From Myxococcales bacterium (GTDB lineage: Bacteria; Myxococcota_A; Polyangia; Polyangiales; Polyangiaceae): DNA of 64,000 nucleotides. Below, in pieces: positions 8,449 to 25,157 of the stretch. Position numbers and translations under genes: made by a program. The notes below the pieces were generated by a model that was given only the letters and a program-made list of their open reading frames with translations, was not told where the DNA came from and did not search any database. The DNA lies in assembly GCA_016794345.1 (NCBI GenBank), contig JAEUKE010000124.1, positions 1 to 64,000 on the forward strand, read 5' to 3'. Position 1 is the first letter of the stretch. Each line of letters starts with the position of its first letter.

Positions 8449-10095
8449 TCAGTCTCCGTCCGTGATCTCGTCGGGGGCGCCTCCGCCCTCTCGCTGCTCC
8501 TTCTCGAGCGTCTTGAGCTCGACGCGACGGATCTTGCCGCTGATCGTCTTGGGGAGCTCTCGGAACTCGAGGCGCTTGACGCGTTTGTAGGGCGGCACGC
8601 GCTCGCGCACGAAGGTGAGGATCTCGCGGCCGAGCTCGCGGCCCGCCACGAAGCCCGGCGCGAGGACCACGAACGCCTTCGGGACGGCGAGGCGAACCGG
8701 GTCGGGGCTCGGAACGACCGCCGCCTCGGCGACGGCCGGGTGCTCGAGGAGCACGCTCTCGAGCTCGAACGGGCTGATGCGATAGTCGCTCGCTTTGAAG
8801 ACGTCGTCGGCTCGGCCGACGTAGACGACGTACCCATCCCCGTCGGCCTCCGCCACGTCGCCCGTGTGATAGCGGCCGTCACGCATGACGTGGTCGGTCA
8901 TGACAGGATCGTCTTCGTACCCGACCATGAGCCCGGTGGGCCTCGGCGAGGTCGCGACCGTGATCTCGCCCTCGACCAGCTCGACGGGGCAGCCGGGTAG
9001 GGGCCGACCCATCGACCCCGGCTTCACGGGCTGGCCCGGCGTGTTGCCCACGAGCGCGGTGGTCTCGGTCTGGCCGTACCCATCGCGCACCGTGATGCCC
9101 CAGGCGTCGCGCACCCGCGCGATGATCTCCGGGTTCAGGGGCTCGCCTGCGGCGACCGCCTCGCGCAGGGTCTGCGGGAAAGACGCGAGATCTTCGAGGA
9201 TGAGCATGCGCCAGACCGTGGGCGGCGCGCAGAGGCTCGTGACCTTCTCCTCCGCGAGCAACGCGAGCGCCGCCTTGGCCGAGAACCGCGGGAAGTCGGA
9301 GACGACGACCGTGGCCCCCGCGTTCCAGGGGGCGAACACGTTGCTCCAGGCGTGTTTCGCCCAGCCCGGGGAGCTGATGTTCCAGTGGACGTCGCCGGGC
9401 AGGAGGCCCAGCCAATACATCGTCGTGAGGTGCCCGACCGGGTAGCTGGCGTGGGTGTGCAAGACCAGCTTCGGCTTCGCGGTCGTGCCGGAGGTGAAAT
9501 AGAGGAGCAGCGGATCGGTCGCGCGTGTGGGGCCATCGGGCTCGAACGCCTCGGATGCCGAGTCGACCTCGTCGAAGTCGTGCCAGCCGGGGGCCGCGCC
9601 GCCGCAGAGGACGCGGGTCTGGATGCCGGCCGTCGCCTCCACCTTCGCGCGTCCGCCGACGTCGGTCATGACGTGACGGACACCGCCGCGCTCGACGCGA
9701 TCTTTGAGGTCGAGCGGCGTCAGCTGCGTCGTCGCCGGGACGATGACCGCGCCGAGCTTCATGCAACCGAGCATGGCCTCCCAGAGCTCGACTCGGTTGG
9801 GGAGCATCAAGAGGACGCGCTCACCTCGCGACACGCCGAGCGATCGCAGGTAGCTCGCGACCCGGCTCGAGCGGCGCGCGAGCTCGCCGAACGTCCTCAC
9901 CTCACGCGCGCCGTCTCCGCCGCGAACCACCAGCGCCGGGCTGTTGCTCTCGCGCGACAGCTCGTCGAAGTGGTCGATGGCCCAGTTGAAGTTTTCCAGT
10001 GTGGGCCATCGGAAGCCGCGCCGTGCCGCTTCGTAATCCGTTCGCGACGCAAGAAGAAAGTCTCGCGCGTCGAGGAAACGTTGCCGTTCCGTCAT
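8449..10095 (-). CDS. AMP-forming acyl-CoA synthetase, medium-chain (MACS) type
   Basis: 548 residues from the ATG at 10095; the frame stays open upstream but loses coding character there. The P-loop YFTSGTTAKPKLV, the region WNISSPGWAKHAW and the motif DGYGQTETT are those of the MACS/AcsM branch (medium-chain and short branched acids). The C-terminal lysine loop SGKIRR is intact. The N-terminus (NFNWAIDHFD) also fits this branch and separates it from the AlkK-like ligase at 751, so the two enzymes are not recent duplicates. It catalyses acid + ATP + CoA to acyl-CoA + AMP + PPi in the cytoplasm. The M28 peptidase gene follows after 5 bases. Confidence 0.9.
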   Translation of the reverse strand: MTERQRFLDARDFLLASRTDYEAARRGFRWPTLENFNWAIDHFDELSRESNSPALVVRGGDGAREVRTFGELARRSSRVASYLRSLGVSRGERVLLMLPNRVELWEAMLGCMKLGAVIVPATTQLTPLDLKDRVERGGVRHVMTDVGGRAKVEATAGIQTRVLCGGAAPGWHDFDEVDSASEAFEPDGPTRATDPLLLYFTSGTTAKPKLVLHTHASYPVGHLTTMYWLGLLPGDVHWNISSPGWAKHAWSNVFAPWNAGATVVVSDFPRFSAKAALALLAEEKVTSLCAPPTVWRMLILEDLASFPQTLREAVAAGEPLNPEIIARVRDAWGITVRDGYGQTETTALVGNTPGQPVKPGSMGRPLPGCPVELVEGEITVATSPRPTGLMVGYEDDPVMTDHVMRDGRYHTGDVAEADGDGYVVYVGRADDVFKASDYRISPFELESVLLEHPAVAEAAVVPSPDPVRLAVPKAFVVLAPGFVAGRELGREILTFVRERVPPYKRVKRLEFRELPKTISGKIRRVELKTLEKEQREGGGAPDEITDGD

Positions 10096-10133
10096 TGGAA
10101 CGAGGATAGAATGCGCGCCCAGAGGTGACACGT

Positions 10134-10631
10134 ATGCAAGTGACCAGGAAGCGCTTTCTTCAAGCAGCAGTGTCCGCCGTGGGCGCGTCCGCGCTCGGTG
10201 TGGCGGCCTGCGGGGACGACTCGGGCTCGGGCGGTTCGGGCGGCAGCACGACGACGACGGGCAGCACGACGACCGGAGGCTCCCCCACCACGACGACCGG
10301 AGGTACGACCACCAGCGGGACAACCACGGGGACCACCACCGGCTCGACCACGTCGAGCACGACGGGCAGCACGACGACCGGCGGGAACCTCACCTGCGGG
10401 GCCGAGATCGCCACCAATCACCCGATGGCGCACGAGATGACGGTCAGCGCCGCGGACGTTCAGGCGGGCGTGGACAAGACCTACAACATCCAAGGGGCGT
10501 CCATGCACCCCCACACCGTCACGCTCACCGCGGCGGATTTCACCACCCTCGCGGGCGGAGGCACGGTCACCAAGACGTCGTCGTCGGACGCGATGCACAC
10601 CCACGAGGTCACGGTCACCTGCATGGCGTGA
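10134..10631 (+). CDS. Tat-type lipoprotein with duplicated His-pair motif
   Basis: 165 residues from ATG 10134, chosen because AGAGG lies 8 bases upstream; the GTG at 10125 is less likely. The N-terminus has TRKRFLQ, a hydrophobic stretch and a lipobox (VAAC), so it looks like a Tat-exported lipoprotein with Cys23 lipidated. Residues about 25-85 are a Thr/Gly/Ser linker. The folded part is small and holds two similar segments, MHPHTVTLTA and MHTHEVTVTC, each with an HxH pair; the second ends in cysteine. A metal-binding (copper-like) role is a reasonable guess but unproven. It is divergent from the acyl-CoA synthetase, whose start is 38 bases away. Confidence 0.75.
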   Translation: MQVTRKRFLQAAVSAVGASALGVAACGDDSGSGGSGGSTTTTGSTTTGGSPTTTTGGTTTSGTTTGTTTGSTTSSTTGSTTTGGNLTCGAEIATNHPMAHEMTVSAADVQAGVDKTYNIQGASMHPHTVTLTAADFTTLAGGGTVTKTSSSDAMHTHEVTVTCMA

Positions 10632-10649
10632 CGCAAGTGGTGCGCGATC

Positions 10650-10862
10650 TCACGCAACCTTCGCCGTGGGCCTCACGCTCGGCGTTCGCGTGAGCTCCTC
10701 GAGCGCATCGGCGAGGCTGAGCGCCTCGGCGCGCGCGAGCCGCACGGCTTGCCGCCGGGGCGCATCGACTCGCCCGGACAAGGTGTCGAGGCGTCTCGCC
10801 ACCGCCTCCATCAGGTCCTTGAGGACGAGGATCTCCTGTTCGACCGTCATTCCGTCGTTCAT
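10650..10862 (-). CDS. Small hypothetical protein, helical
   Basis: 70 residues from ATG 10862, preceded by AGGGAG 8 bases upstream. An upstream extension of the same frame has no good start signal. The sequence (MNDGMTVEQEILVLKD) is helical and charged, with regular hydrophobic spacing that suggests a small coiled coil. There are no cysteines, signal peptide or membrane segment. No family was recognised. It is convergent with the Tat lipoprotein, with 18 bases between stops. Confidence 0.5.
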   Translation of the reverse strand: MNDGMTVEQEILVLKDLMEAVARRLDTLSGRVDAPRRQAVRLARAEALSLADALEELTRTPSVRPTAKVA

Positions 10863-10968
10863 GTTCGCGCTCCCTGTTCCGCCCGCCGCACGGGTTAGCA
10901 AAGACGGTGCCGATCGCACATGCGGGACAGGCGCCGCTTTCGTGACAAGGGAGTGAAAGCTGCGAAGC

Positions 10969-10998
10969 CTCAAACTGAGACGGCGATCTCAGTTTGAG
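10969..10998. terminator. 12-bp perfect inverted repeat downstream of ligA
   Basis: CTCAAACTGAGA and its exact complement are separated by 6 bases. It lies 30 bases beyond the ligA stop and about 107 bases upstream of the small minus-strand gene. No T-run follows on either strand. It could be the ligA terminator or an operator for the small gene; position favours the terminator. Confidence 0.45.
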
Positions 10999-11027
10999 AT
11001 GTCGTCCGGCACCATCCGAGATCGGCC

Positions 11028-16545
<5,518 letters not shown>

Positions 16546-16563
16546 AATGGTCGACGGTGCGTC

Positions 16564-17166
16564 ATGAGCGGGGGGGCTCGAGCGGCGGTGGCCGCGTACG
16601 TGGAGGCGCTCCCGAAGGGGCTCGCCTCGTATTCGGACTACCAGCAGAAGGGCGCCATCTTTCGGGAGTTTCTCGCAGGTCTTCGCCTGCGCGATCTGGC
16701 CGAGCACCTGCCGCCGGAGCTCGCGGAGCTCGTGCGCTCTCCACCCCCGGTCAACGCCTGGGTGTCCGAGGTGCACGCCCACGCCGTCTATGAGGCCGCA
16801 TGCGCCGCCTTCTTCTCGGACCAAGACGCCTTCGTGGAGGCCGCGTACGAGCACAACCGGCGCCTCATCGAGGGGCCGCTCTACGGCATCCTGTTCAAGC
16901 TCGTCTCGCCCGAGCGTGTGCTCGCAGGTGGCGTGTCGAGGTGGACCAAGTTCCACCGAGGGCAGCGACTGCTGATCGAGCGCGTCGCGTCGGGCCACGC
17001 CGCCGTGCGTCTGATCGCGCCGCCAGGGTTGACCACGGCGCTGCTGGCCCGGTGTTATGGGACCGGATTTCGTGCCGCCCTCGAAGCCGCGGGCGGGACC
17101 GCGGTGACCATCGACGTCAGCCCGTCGGGACCGGGTGAATACCGCTATCACGCCTCCTGGAAGTGA
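16564..17166 (+). CDS. Hypothetical protein, DUF2378/TIGR02265-like
   Basis: 200 residues, starting 18 bases after icmF and on the same strand, so probably co-transcribed. It has no signal peptide or membrane segment. The second half (RWTKFHRGQRLLIERV, then VRLIAPPGLT and GFRAALEAAGG) resembles the C-terminal half of the Myxococcus paralogous family TIGR02265 (DUF2378). The resemblance is from memory of sequence style, so it is only moderate. Function is unknown. Its stop TGA lies back to back with a minus-strand stop in the palindrome TGATCA (17164-17169). Confidence 0.6.
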   Translation: MSGGARAAVAAYVEALPKGLASYSDYQQKGAIFREFLAGLRLRDLAEHLPPELAELVRSPPPVNAWVSEVHAHAVYEAACAAFFSDQDAFVEAAYEHNRRLIEGPLYGILFKLVSPERVLAGGVSRWTKFHRGQRLLIERVASGHAAVRLIAPPGLTTALLARCYGTGFRAALEAAGGTAVTIDVSPSGPGEYRYHASWK

Positions 17167-17277
17167 TCACACCCAGAGGCCCTCGAGCGGCTTCGTGCCC
17201 AGCGCCTCGTCGCCGAACACCTCGCCCGGCGCAAACGCGCCGGTCGCCTCGAGCGCGGACTGCCAGACGTCGTTGAT
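17167..17277 (-). pseudogene. 3' fragment of an unidentified minus-strand gene
   Basis: On the minus strand about 36 codons run to a stop at 17167-17169 (NDVWQSALEATGAF ... LGTKPLEGLWV). Nearly every codon ends in G or C (one exception, TTT), and the product has a natural, non-repetitive composition, unlike most antisense frames here. Upstream the frame becomes Ser/Cys/Arg-rich noise antisense to the Fis-like HTH. It looks like the surviving C-terminus of a gene whose 5' part is lost. The family was not recognised. Confidence 0.35.
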
Positions 17278-17434
17278 GCAGCGGTTCGGCGTGCCCGACA
17301 CGGACGCGCACCAGCTCGAGCAGCGCTTCCTCGAGCGGCTCTTGGCCGAGCACCAGGGCAACGTCTCGCGCGCGGCCGCGGCCTCCGGGATCGCGCGGCG
17401 CCACTTGCAGCGGCTGCGGGCGAAGTCAGGCTGA
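17276..17434 (+). pseudogene. Fis-type HTH fragment, tail of a sigma-54 activator
   Basis: 52 codons from ATG 17276. The last 40 residues (LEQRFLERLLAEHQGN, VSRAAAASGIARRHLQRL) match the Fis-type DNA-binding helix-turn-helix that ends NtrC-like sigma-54 activators. The AAA+ and receiver domains expected upstream are absent. It could be a free-standing mini-Fis protein, but the missing ribosome-binding site and the adjacent minus-strand 3' fragment favour a gene remnant. Confidence 0.5.
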
Positions 17435-17445
17435 TCGCGCCGGCG

Positions 17446-18096
17446 TCAGCGGGAGGCCTGCCGATCGTCGAACAGCGACCGGACGAGCGGCTCTCGGAGC
17501 TCGCCCCCGGGCGGGTAGTAGCTCGCGAGCATGGTCCGAAGCGGCGCTGGGCCGCCGTGGGTCATGTCCAGGAGCTTCGCTTGTTTGGCGTCGTGGAAGA
17601 GGGTCCGCAGCCCTCGCTGGCCGCCCCGATAGCCGAGCCGATCGCCCTCGCGCATGCCGCGCTCTTTCAAGAAGCCAAACCACTCGGGCAGGCCGGCGTG
17701 GACCCGATCGTATTCGGCCTTGCCGATCATCTTCGCGTCGAGCGCGCGCTTGAGGCTCTCGCGCCCGCTGTCGACGAACTGGTCCATGTCGAGGTCCATC
17801 AAGAACACGATGCCGGCGGCGCCGTCGGTCGTCTTGATGATTTCGCGCACCACGCTCTCCTCGAGCTCCCTCGAGTACGGCTTGCGCTTGACGAGCTTCT
17901 CGAGGCTCGCCGCGGTGCTCTGCGAGACGATCACCTCCATGTCGAGGACGTCGATCTCGAGGAACGTCTTCTCCAGCCGCATGGACATCCTGGCGTAGCG
18001 GCCCCTTCCCAGCTCGTCGGCTGTCGCCTCCCGGCCACCGGCCAGAGAGCCCAGACCAGCGCCAAGACCGAGCAAGAACGTCCTTCGCTGCAGCAT
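17446..18096 (-). CDS. Exported chalcone-isomerase-like protein
   Basis: 216 residues from ATG 18096; the open frame further upstream reads as Arg/Pro noise. Residues 1-28 (MLQRRTFLLGLGAGLG) form a signal peptide with a twin-arginine-like RR, so it is exported. The mature part (RLEKTFLEIDVLDMEV, LEESVVREIIKTTDG, LPEWFGFLKERG) resembles bacterial chalcone-isomerase-fold proteins, which are usually non-catalytic ligand or fatty-acid binders. Recognition is by overall pattern and only moderately sure. Its start is 128 bases from the divergent mutA start. Confidence 0.6.
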   Translation of the reverse strand: MLQRRTFLLGLGAGLGSLAGGREATADELGRGRYARMSMRLEKTFLEIDVLDMEVIVSQSTAASLEKLVKRKPYSRELEESVVREIIKTTDGAAGIVFLMDLDMDQFVDSGRESLKRALDAKMIGKAEYDRVHAGLPEWFGFLKERGMREGDRLGYRGGQRGLRTLFHDAKQAKLLDMTHGGPAPLRTMLASYYPPGGELREPLVRSLFDDRQASR

Positions 18097-18224
18097 CTTG
18101 TCTCGTCCTCGGTGCACGCCCCGTGCCCTCCCGCCGCGGCGCTGCGCCGCGCCGTGACCGGGCGGCTGTCCTGCTCGGGACACGAGGTCGACGCACGCGA
18201 GCGGCAGGATTAAGGGACAGGGCC

Positions 18225-20011
18225 ATGTCCTCCGGTTCGCCGAACGAAGACGACTGGCGCCGCCTCGCGGAGGCCGGCCTCGAGGGGTCGACAATCGACA
18301 AGCTCGTCACCAAGACCCCCGAAGGGATCGCGGTCGAGCCGCTGTACGTGCCCCGCCACCTCGCCGGCCTCGCTGCGCGCGGGGAGCCGGGCGCGGCGCC
18401 GTTCGTACGCGGCGGGGGACGGCCCGGGCCCTCCTGGGTTGTCGCAGAGCGCCTCGACGTGCGCGCCACACGCGCCACGAGCCGGGCCGCGTCGGCGAGC
18501 CGCGCCGGAGCCGGCGCGCTCTGGCTGGTCGGCGCGGAGGGGACGCCTCCTGCCTCGTGGGAGGCGGTAGGGCACGCAGCCGCCGGACAGGACCTGCACG
18601 TCCTCTGCGACGCAGGGGTGAGCGCGCTGAGCGCCGAGGAGGCCCTCTCGCGCGGCGGCGCGCGCCGCGTGAGCGCGCTCTACGATCCGATCGGCGCCGC
18701 GTTCGTCGCGGGACCGCCCACGGGCGGGCTCGAGGCCCGGTTCGGCGAGGCCGCGCGGGCAGTCGAACGAACGAGCTCGGCCGACGTTCGTCCGCTCGCG
18801 GTCGGAGCGAGCGCCGTGCACGAGGCCGGCGGGCACGCGGCGCTCGAGCTCGGGTTCGTCCTCGCCTCGTTGGCCGAGCTCGTGCGGCGGCTCGCGCCAC
18901 ACGGGATCTCTGCCGAGCGGGTGCTCGCGAGCGCGGCCCTCTCGGTGACGGCCGGCGTGGATCAGTTCGCCGCCATCGCCAAGCTCCGCGCGCTCCGGCT
19001 CGCGTACGCCAAGCTCGCGCACGCGCTCGGCGTCGCCGTCTCGAAGCCACCCCTCGTCGTCGGCCACGTCTCGCGTCGCGGGCAGAGCCGCGCGGACTCG
19101 GCGACGAACCACGTGCGCGCGACCATCGAGGTCTTCGCGCTCGCGGTCGGTGGCGCCGACGTGATCGTCGGCCGAGCATTCGACGATCTCGCCGTGGAGC
19201 CGACCGCGCTGGGCGAGCGCATGGCCCGAAACACCGCGCTCGTGCTGCGCGAGGAGAGCCGGCTGGGGGAGGTCGCCGACGCAGCGGGCGGCTCCTACTT
19301 CATCGAGCGCCAGACCGAGGATCTCGCGCGGGCGGGCTGGGAGGAGCTCCGCGCGATCGAGCGTGAGGGAGGCATCACGCAGTCGCTCGCGAGCGGCGTG
19401 TTCGGCGGCCGGGTTCGGCAAGCCGCGGCGGCGCTCCTGTCCGAGACGCGCCGTCGCAAGCGCGTGATCGTGGGCACGAGCGAATACGCGGTCCCGGGCG
19501 AGCGGCTCGCCGCAGCGCGCCCCGCGCCGCGCGCCGCGGATGATCACGCGCGGCCCGTCCGCGTGGCCGAGCCGTTCGAAGCGGTGCGCGAGCGCGCCGA
19601 GGCCCTCGAGCAGGGAGGAGCGCGCCCCGTGGCGGTCACGGTGCGTCTGGGCGCCCCGCCCGATTGGCGGGCGCGCGACGAGTTCGCGCGGCGGCTCTTC
19701 GAGGTCGGCGGGTTCGAGGTGCGCGCCGCGTCCCTCGACGACGCGAAGTCGATCGCGCGGGACGCGGGGGCGTCGGCGCGGACCGCGTTTGTCCTCTGCT
19801 CGTCGGATGCGCGGTACGCCGAGCTCGGCGCCGACAGCACACGCGAGCTCGCCCTGGCGGGCGCGCGCGCCGTGGTCCTGGCCGGCAAGCCCGGCGCTCT
19901 CGAAGGCGCCCTCCGAGCCGCGGGGCTCTTCGCCGAGATCTACCTCGGGTGCGACGTGCCGGGCGTGCTCGAAATGGTTCTCCAGCGTCTGGGCTCGAAG
20001 GAGGTGGCATC

Positions 20012-20015
<4 letters not shown>
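18225..20015 (+). CDS. mutA: Methylmalonyl-CoA mutase small (beta) subunit
   Basis: 596 residues from ATG 18225. It is the non-catalytic partner of MutB and shares its mutase barrel fold, seen in [26 protein letters not shown] and [15 protein letters not shown]. The C-terminal flavodoxin-like domain lacks the DxHxxG cobalamin motif, as expected for the small subunit. Its stop overlaps the GTG start of mutB (GTGA), so the two are translationally coupled and should form a stable dimer. The central part is rich in Ala and Arg and more diverged than mutB, normal for this subunit. Confidence 0.93.
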
Positions 20016-22159
<2,144 letters not shown>

Positions 22160-22161
22160 GG

Positions 22162-23154
22162 TTGTCGCGCCGCCTTTCGATCGACGAGGCCGAGCGCGGG
22201 CTCGCCGCAGGAGACCGCGGCGTGCTCGCCCGGGCGATCACCTTGATCGAGAGCCTGCGTGAAGACGACCGACTGGGCGCGGAGGATCTCGTCTCGCGCG
22301 TTCTGCCGCGCACCGGGCGGGCCGTGCGGGTCGGCCTGAGCGGCGTCCCCGGAGTGGGCAAGAGCACGTTCATCGAGGCGCTGGGGATGCACCTCGTGGA
22401 GTCGGGCAAGTCGGTCGCGGTGCTCGCGGTCGATCCGTCGAGCGCGGCGACCGGCGGGAGCATCCTGGGCGACAAGACGCGTATGCCGCGCCTCGCGGCG
22501 GAGCCGCGCGCCTTCATCCGGCCGTCCCCGGCTGGCGGGGAGCTCGGCGGCGTCGCGCGCCGCACGCGCGAGGCCATGCTCCTCTGCGAGGCGTTTGGTT
22601 TCGACGTCGTGCTCGTGGAGACCGTGGGCGTCGGGCAGAGCGAGGCGGTCGTGGCGGAGATGGTGGACTGCTTCGTCCTCCTGGCTCTCCCCGGCGCGGG
22701 CGACGAGCTCCAGGGGCTCAAGCGCGGCGTGATGGAGCTGGTCGACGTCGTGGCCGTCAACAAAGCCGACGGCGACAACCTCATCCGCGCCAAGCGAGCG
22801 GTGCGGGACATCAAGGCCGCGCTCCAGTACCAGCGCCGACGCCTCCACGCGTGGGAGCCGCGCGTGCTGCCGGTGAGCGCGCTCACCGGCAGCGGCGTGG
22901 TGGACCTGTGGGCGACCGTCGAGGAGCACCGCGCCGCGATCGCGGCGAGCGGCGAGCTCGAGTCCATCCGCAGATCGCAGACCAAACGCTGGCTCTGGAG
23001 CCTCGTGAAGGAAGGCGTCATGGCCGCCTTCCGCGAGACCCCCGAGGTCGCCGCGCGGCTCTCGCAGATCGAGGCCGCGGTCGAAGCCGGCGCGCTCACC
23101 GCGCCGCGTGGCGCGCGCGAGCTGCTCGAGGCGTTTCGCGCGCGCCTGAAATGA
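22162..23154 (+). CDS. meaB: MeaB/ArgK-type GTPase chaperone of methylmalonyl-CoA mutase
   Basis: 330 residues from TTG 22162, three bases after mutB; a GGAGG sequence lies at the mutB end. It is a G3E-family GTPase that gates adenosylcobalamin loading and protects the mutase from inactivation. Visible motifs: P-loop GLSGVPGVGKST at 58-69, DPSSAATGGSILGDKTRM, switch-like ETVGVGQSE and the NKAD base-specificity motif (VAVNKAD). The C-terminal dimerisation arm is present. icmF nearby carries its own built-in chaperone, so this protein presumably serves MutAB only. Confidence 0.95.
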   Translation: MSRRLSIDEAERGLAAGDRGVLARAITLIESLREDDRLGAEDLVSRVLPRTGRAVRVGLSGVPGVGKSTFIEALGMHLVESGKSVAVLAVDPSSAATGGSILGDKTRMPRLAAEPRAFIRPSPAGGELGGVARRTREAMLLCEAFGFDVVLVETVGVGQSEAVVAEMVDCFVLLALPGAGDELQGLKRGVMELVDVVAVNKADGDNLIRAKRAVRDIKAALQYQRRRLHAWEPRVLPVSALTGSGVVDLWATVEEHRAAIAASGELESIRRSQTKRWLWSLVKEGVMAAFRETPEVAARLSQIEAAVEAGALTAPRGARELLEAFRARLK

Positions 23155-23163
23155 CGCGCGGCC

Positions 23164-23733
23164 TCAGTACAGGCTGGCCGTCACCGGCTCGCCCGGCGGC
23201 ACCGGCCAGCTGACGAGGCCGTCCGCGCTCGCCACGACAAACGGGCTCTGCCCTTCGCTGAACAGGCCGCGTCCGGCGGCGAGCACGAGCTCCGCGCGCG
23301 AGAAGCTCCCGACCTGGTCGAACTTGTAGTCGTCGAAGTCGATCTCGAGCGCGCGCGTCGCGGTCACGTCGGCGTAGCCGACCATGCGGTATTTGATCGC
23401 AGGCGAGGCGACCGTCGTCTGGACCAGCGGCCTGACCGTCGCCCAGGGGATGAGCACCGGCACCTGCACGAGGGTGCCGCGCCCGGAGGGGAGCCACTGC
23501 TGGGGCTGCGCCTCGACCGGAGGCAACATCGTGTTGCCGATGCTGACGTTCGTGCGCACGCCGCGGACCATGATGTCGAACGAGTTGTCGTTCAGGACGC
23601 GCATGGTCACGCCCAGGGTGACGCCTTGCGGGCCCACGCCTCCGATGCGCGCGCCGTACAGCTTGACCGCGGGCTCGGAAACGCAGCCGGTTCCGGCGAG
23701 CAGGGCCACAGCGAGGAAGAGGACCGTCCGCAT
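23164..23733 (-). CDS. LEA14/WHy-type lipoprotein
   Basis: 189 residues. An N-terminal signal ends in the lipobox LAGTGC (Cys17), giving a lipidated periplasmic protein. The mature part (ARIGGVGPQGVTLGVT, MRVLNDNSFDIMVRGV) is the typical start of the LEA type-2 / water-stress-and-hypersensitivity domain, an all-beta fold. The role is structural or protective and not known in detail. It is convergent with meaB, with 9 bases between stops, and probably follows the metallophosphoesterase on one transcript (24 bases apart). Confidence 0.8.
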   Translation of the reverse strand: MRTVLFLAVALLAGTGCVSEPAVKLYGARIGGVGPQGVTLGVTMRVLNDNSFDIMVRGVRTNVSIGNTMLPPVEAQPQQWLPSGRGTLVQVPVLIPWATVRPLVQTTVASPAIKYRMVGYADVTATRALEIDFDDYKFDQVGSFSRAELVLAAGRGLFSEGQSPFVVASADGLVSWPVPPGEPVTASLY

Positions 23734-23757
23734 TTCTCCGTTACCTTACCTTCGGGC

Positions 23758-25092
23758 TCAGGCCTTCTCCAGCGTGATGAGCGCGGCCTCGCTGGGGCAG
23801 TCGAGGCGGAACGCGAGCCAGTGCCCGGCCCCGCTGGAGGTGTAGAGCCGCTTTCCTTCTCGGTCGTACGTGCCACGCAGGAAGGATCCCTTCGCGAGCG
23901 GCTCGAGCAGGCTTCTGTCGCCGAACCCGACCTGTGCGCCGTGGGTGTGGCCGCTCAGCGTGAGATCCACGCCGGCCGAGGAGAGCGCGACGAAACCGGA
24001 AGGGCGATGGCTCAAGCCCAGGTGGAACGCGTCGCTCGGTGCACCCGACAGCGCGCGGTCGATGGCTCGCTCGAAATACGCGTCGCTCGCGCGGCCGACC
24101 GGATCGTCGACCCCGGACACGACGAGCTTGCCGCTCCCGACGCGGATCACCCGGTGCGTGTCGTCGAGCAGCTCGATGCGGGTCTTGGCGTAGCTGCGCC
24201 GCGTCTGCAGGGAGCCGCGGTAGTGCTCGTGGTTGCCCATCACCGCGAACAGACCCAGCCGCGGATCGAGGGTCTCGACCGCGCGGAGCGCTGCTTCCAG
24301 CCAGGGCAGATGATCGCAGATGTCACCGGTGAGGACGACGAGGTCGGGCTTCGTTTCCCGGGCGCGCTCGACGAGGTCGACCACGCCCGACGGATCCATG
24401 AACGCACCGAGGTGGACGTCGGTGAGCTGCAGGATCTTCAATCCGGCGAGGTCGTCGGGCAGCCCCGAGAAGGAGAGGGGCCGCGGCACGACGGCCGTGG
24501 GGACAAACGCGCCCGCCACGCCGACCGCGCCGAGCCCCAGCCCCGACGCGGGGATGGCCGCAGCCGCCGTCTCGAGCACCGTGCGCCGGGAGAGGGCGGG
24601 TGCGGAGCGCTGCGGGGCGGAGCGCTGCGGGGCGGCGCTCGCCGGAGTCTCCTCATCCCCGGACGTCGTCGTAGCAGCGCTCCTCGGCTCGGCAGGATCG
24701 GCGGGCTCGGTCTTGCGCCGCGCCGCGAAGCCCAGAACCTTGCGCACGATCCCGGCGAGCGGGACCGTGAACAGCAACGAGAGGACCCAGATCACGCCGA
24801 TGCCGCCGCCGATGCCGCTCGCGATCGTGAGCGCGGGCGAGCGATAGCTCGGAACGAGCCTGCCGAGACCGAGCTGGCGGGTCAGCACCATCACCAGCGT
24901 CCCCGCGACCATGAGGACGAGCGCGCGCCGGATCCAAGGGCGCTGCCACCAGCTCGGGTGGAGCCAGCGCATGAGGCCGGCCACGAGGAGCCCGATCGTC
25001 AGGAGGAAGAAGCCGGCGCCGAACATGCCCGTCGGCGAGTATGGGCCACGGCCCGGCGAGCTGCCAGGATCCAGGCCAGCAGCGGCGGGCAT
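23758..25092 (-). CDS. Membrane-anchored metallophosphoesterase
   Basis: 444 residues from ATG 25092, which has GGAGG just upstream; ATG 25026 (MFGAGFF), which begins directly with the first membrane helix, is a good alternative. About four hydrophobic segments precede a linker containing the tandem repeat [12 protein letters not shown], encoded by a duplicated 16-base unit near 24600-24635. A calcineurin-like phosphoesterase domain follows: LTDVHLG, GDICDH, GNHEHY, and GHTHGAQ near the end. These are the metal ligands of the YaeI/YkuE-type subgroup, which act on phospholipid or UDP-sugar substrates in the envelope. The exact substrate is unknown. It is divergent from cysK. Confidence 0.88.
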   Translation of the reverse strand: MPAAAGLDPGSSPGRGPYSPTGMFGAGFFLLTIGLLVAGLMRWLHPSWWQRPWIRRALVLMVAGTLVMVLTRQLGLGRLVPSYRSPALTIASGIGGGIGVIWVLSLLFTVPLAGIVRKVLGFAARRKTEPADPAEPRSAATTTSGDEETPASAAPQRSAPQRSAPALSRRTVLETAAAAIPASGLGLGAVGVAGAFVPTAVVPRPLSFSGLPDDLAGLKILQLTDVHLGAFMDPSGVVDLVERARETKPDLVVLTGDICDHLPWLEAALRAVETLDPRLGLFAVMGNHEHYRGSLQTRRSYAKTRIELLDDTHRVIRVGSGKLVVSGVDDPVGRASDAYFERAIDRALSGAPSDAFHLGLSHRPSGFVALSSAGVDLTLSGHTHGAQVGFGDRSLLEPLAKGSFLRGTYDREGKRLYTSSGAGHWLAFRLDCPSEAALITLEKA

Positions 25093-25157
25093 CGCCCTCC
25101 GCGCGGGCGGCTGCGAGGTCGACTCGGGTGAGCTCTGGGCTTACGCTTAGCGCCACG

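Noticed and set aside
16564-18096. The two genes between the mutases as B12-handling proteins
   Set aside because: Neither shows a cobalamin or adenosyltransferase motif; proximity alone is not enough.
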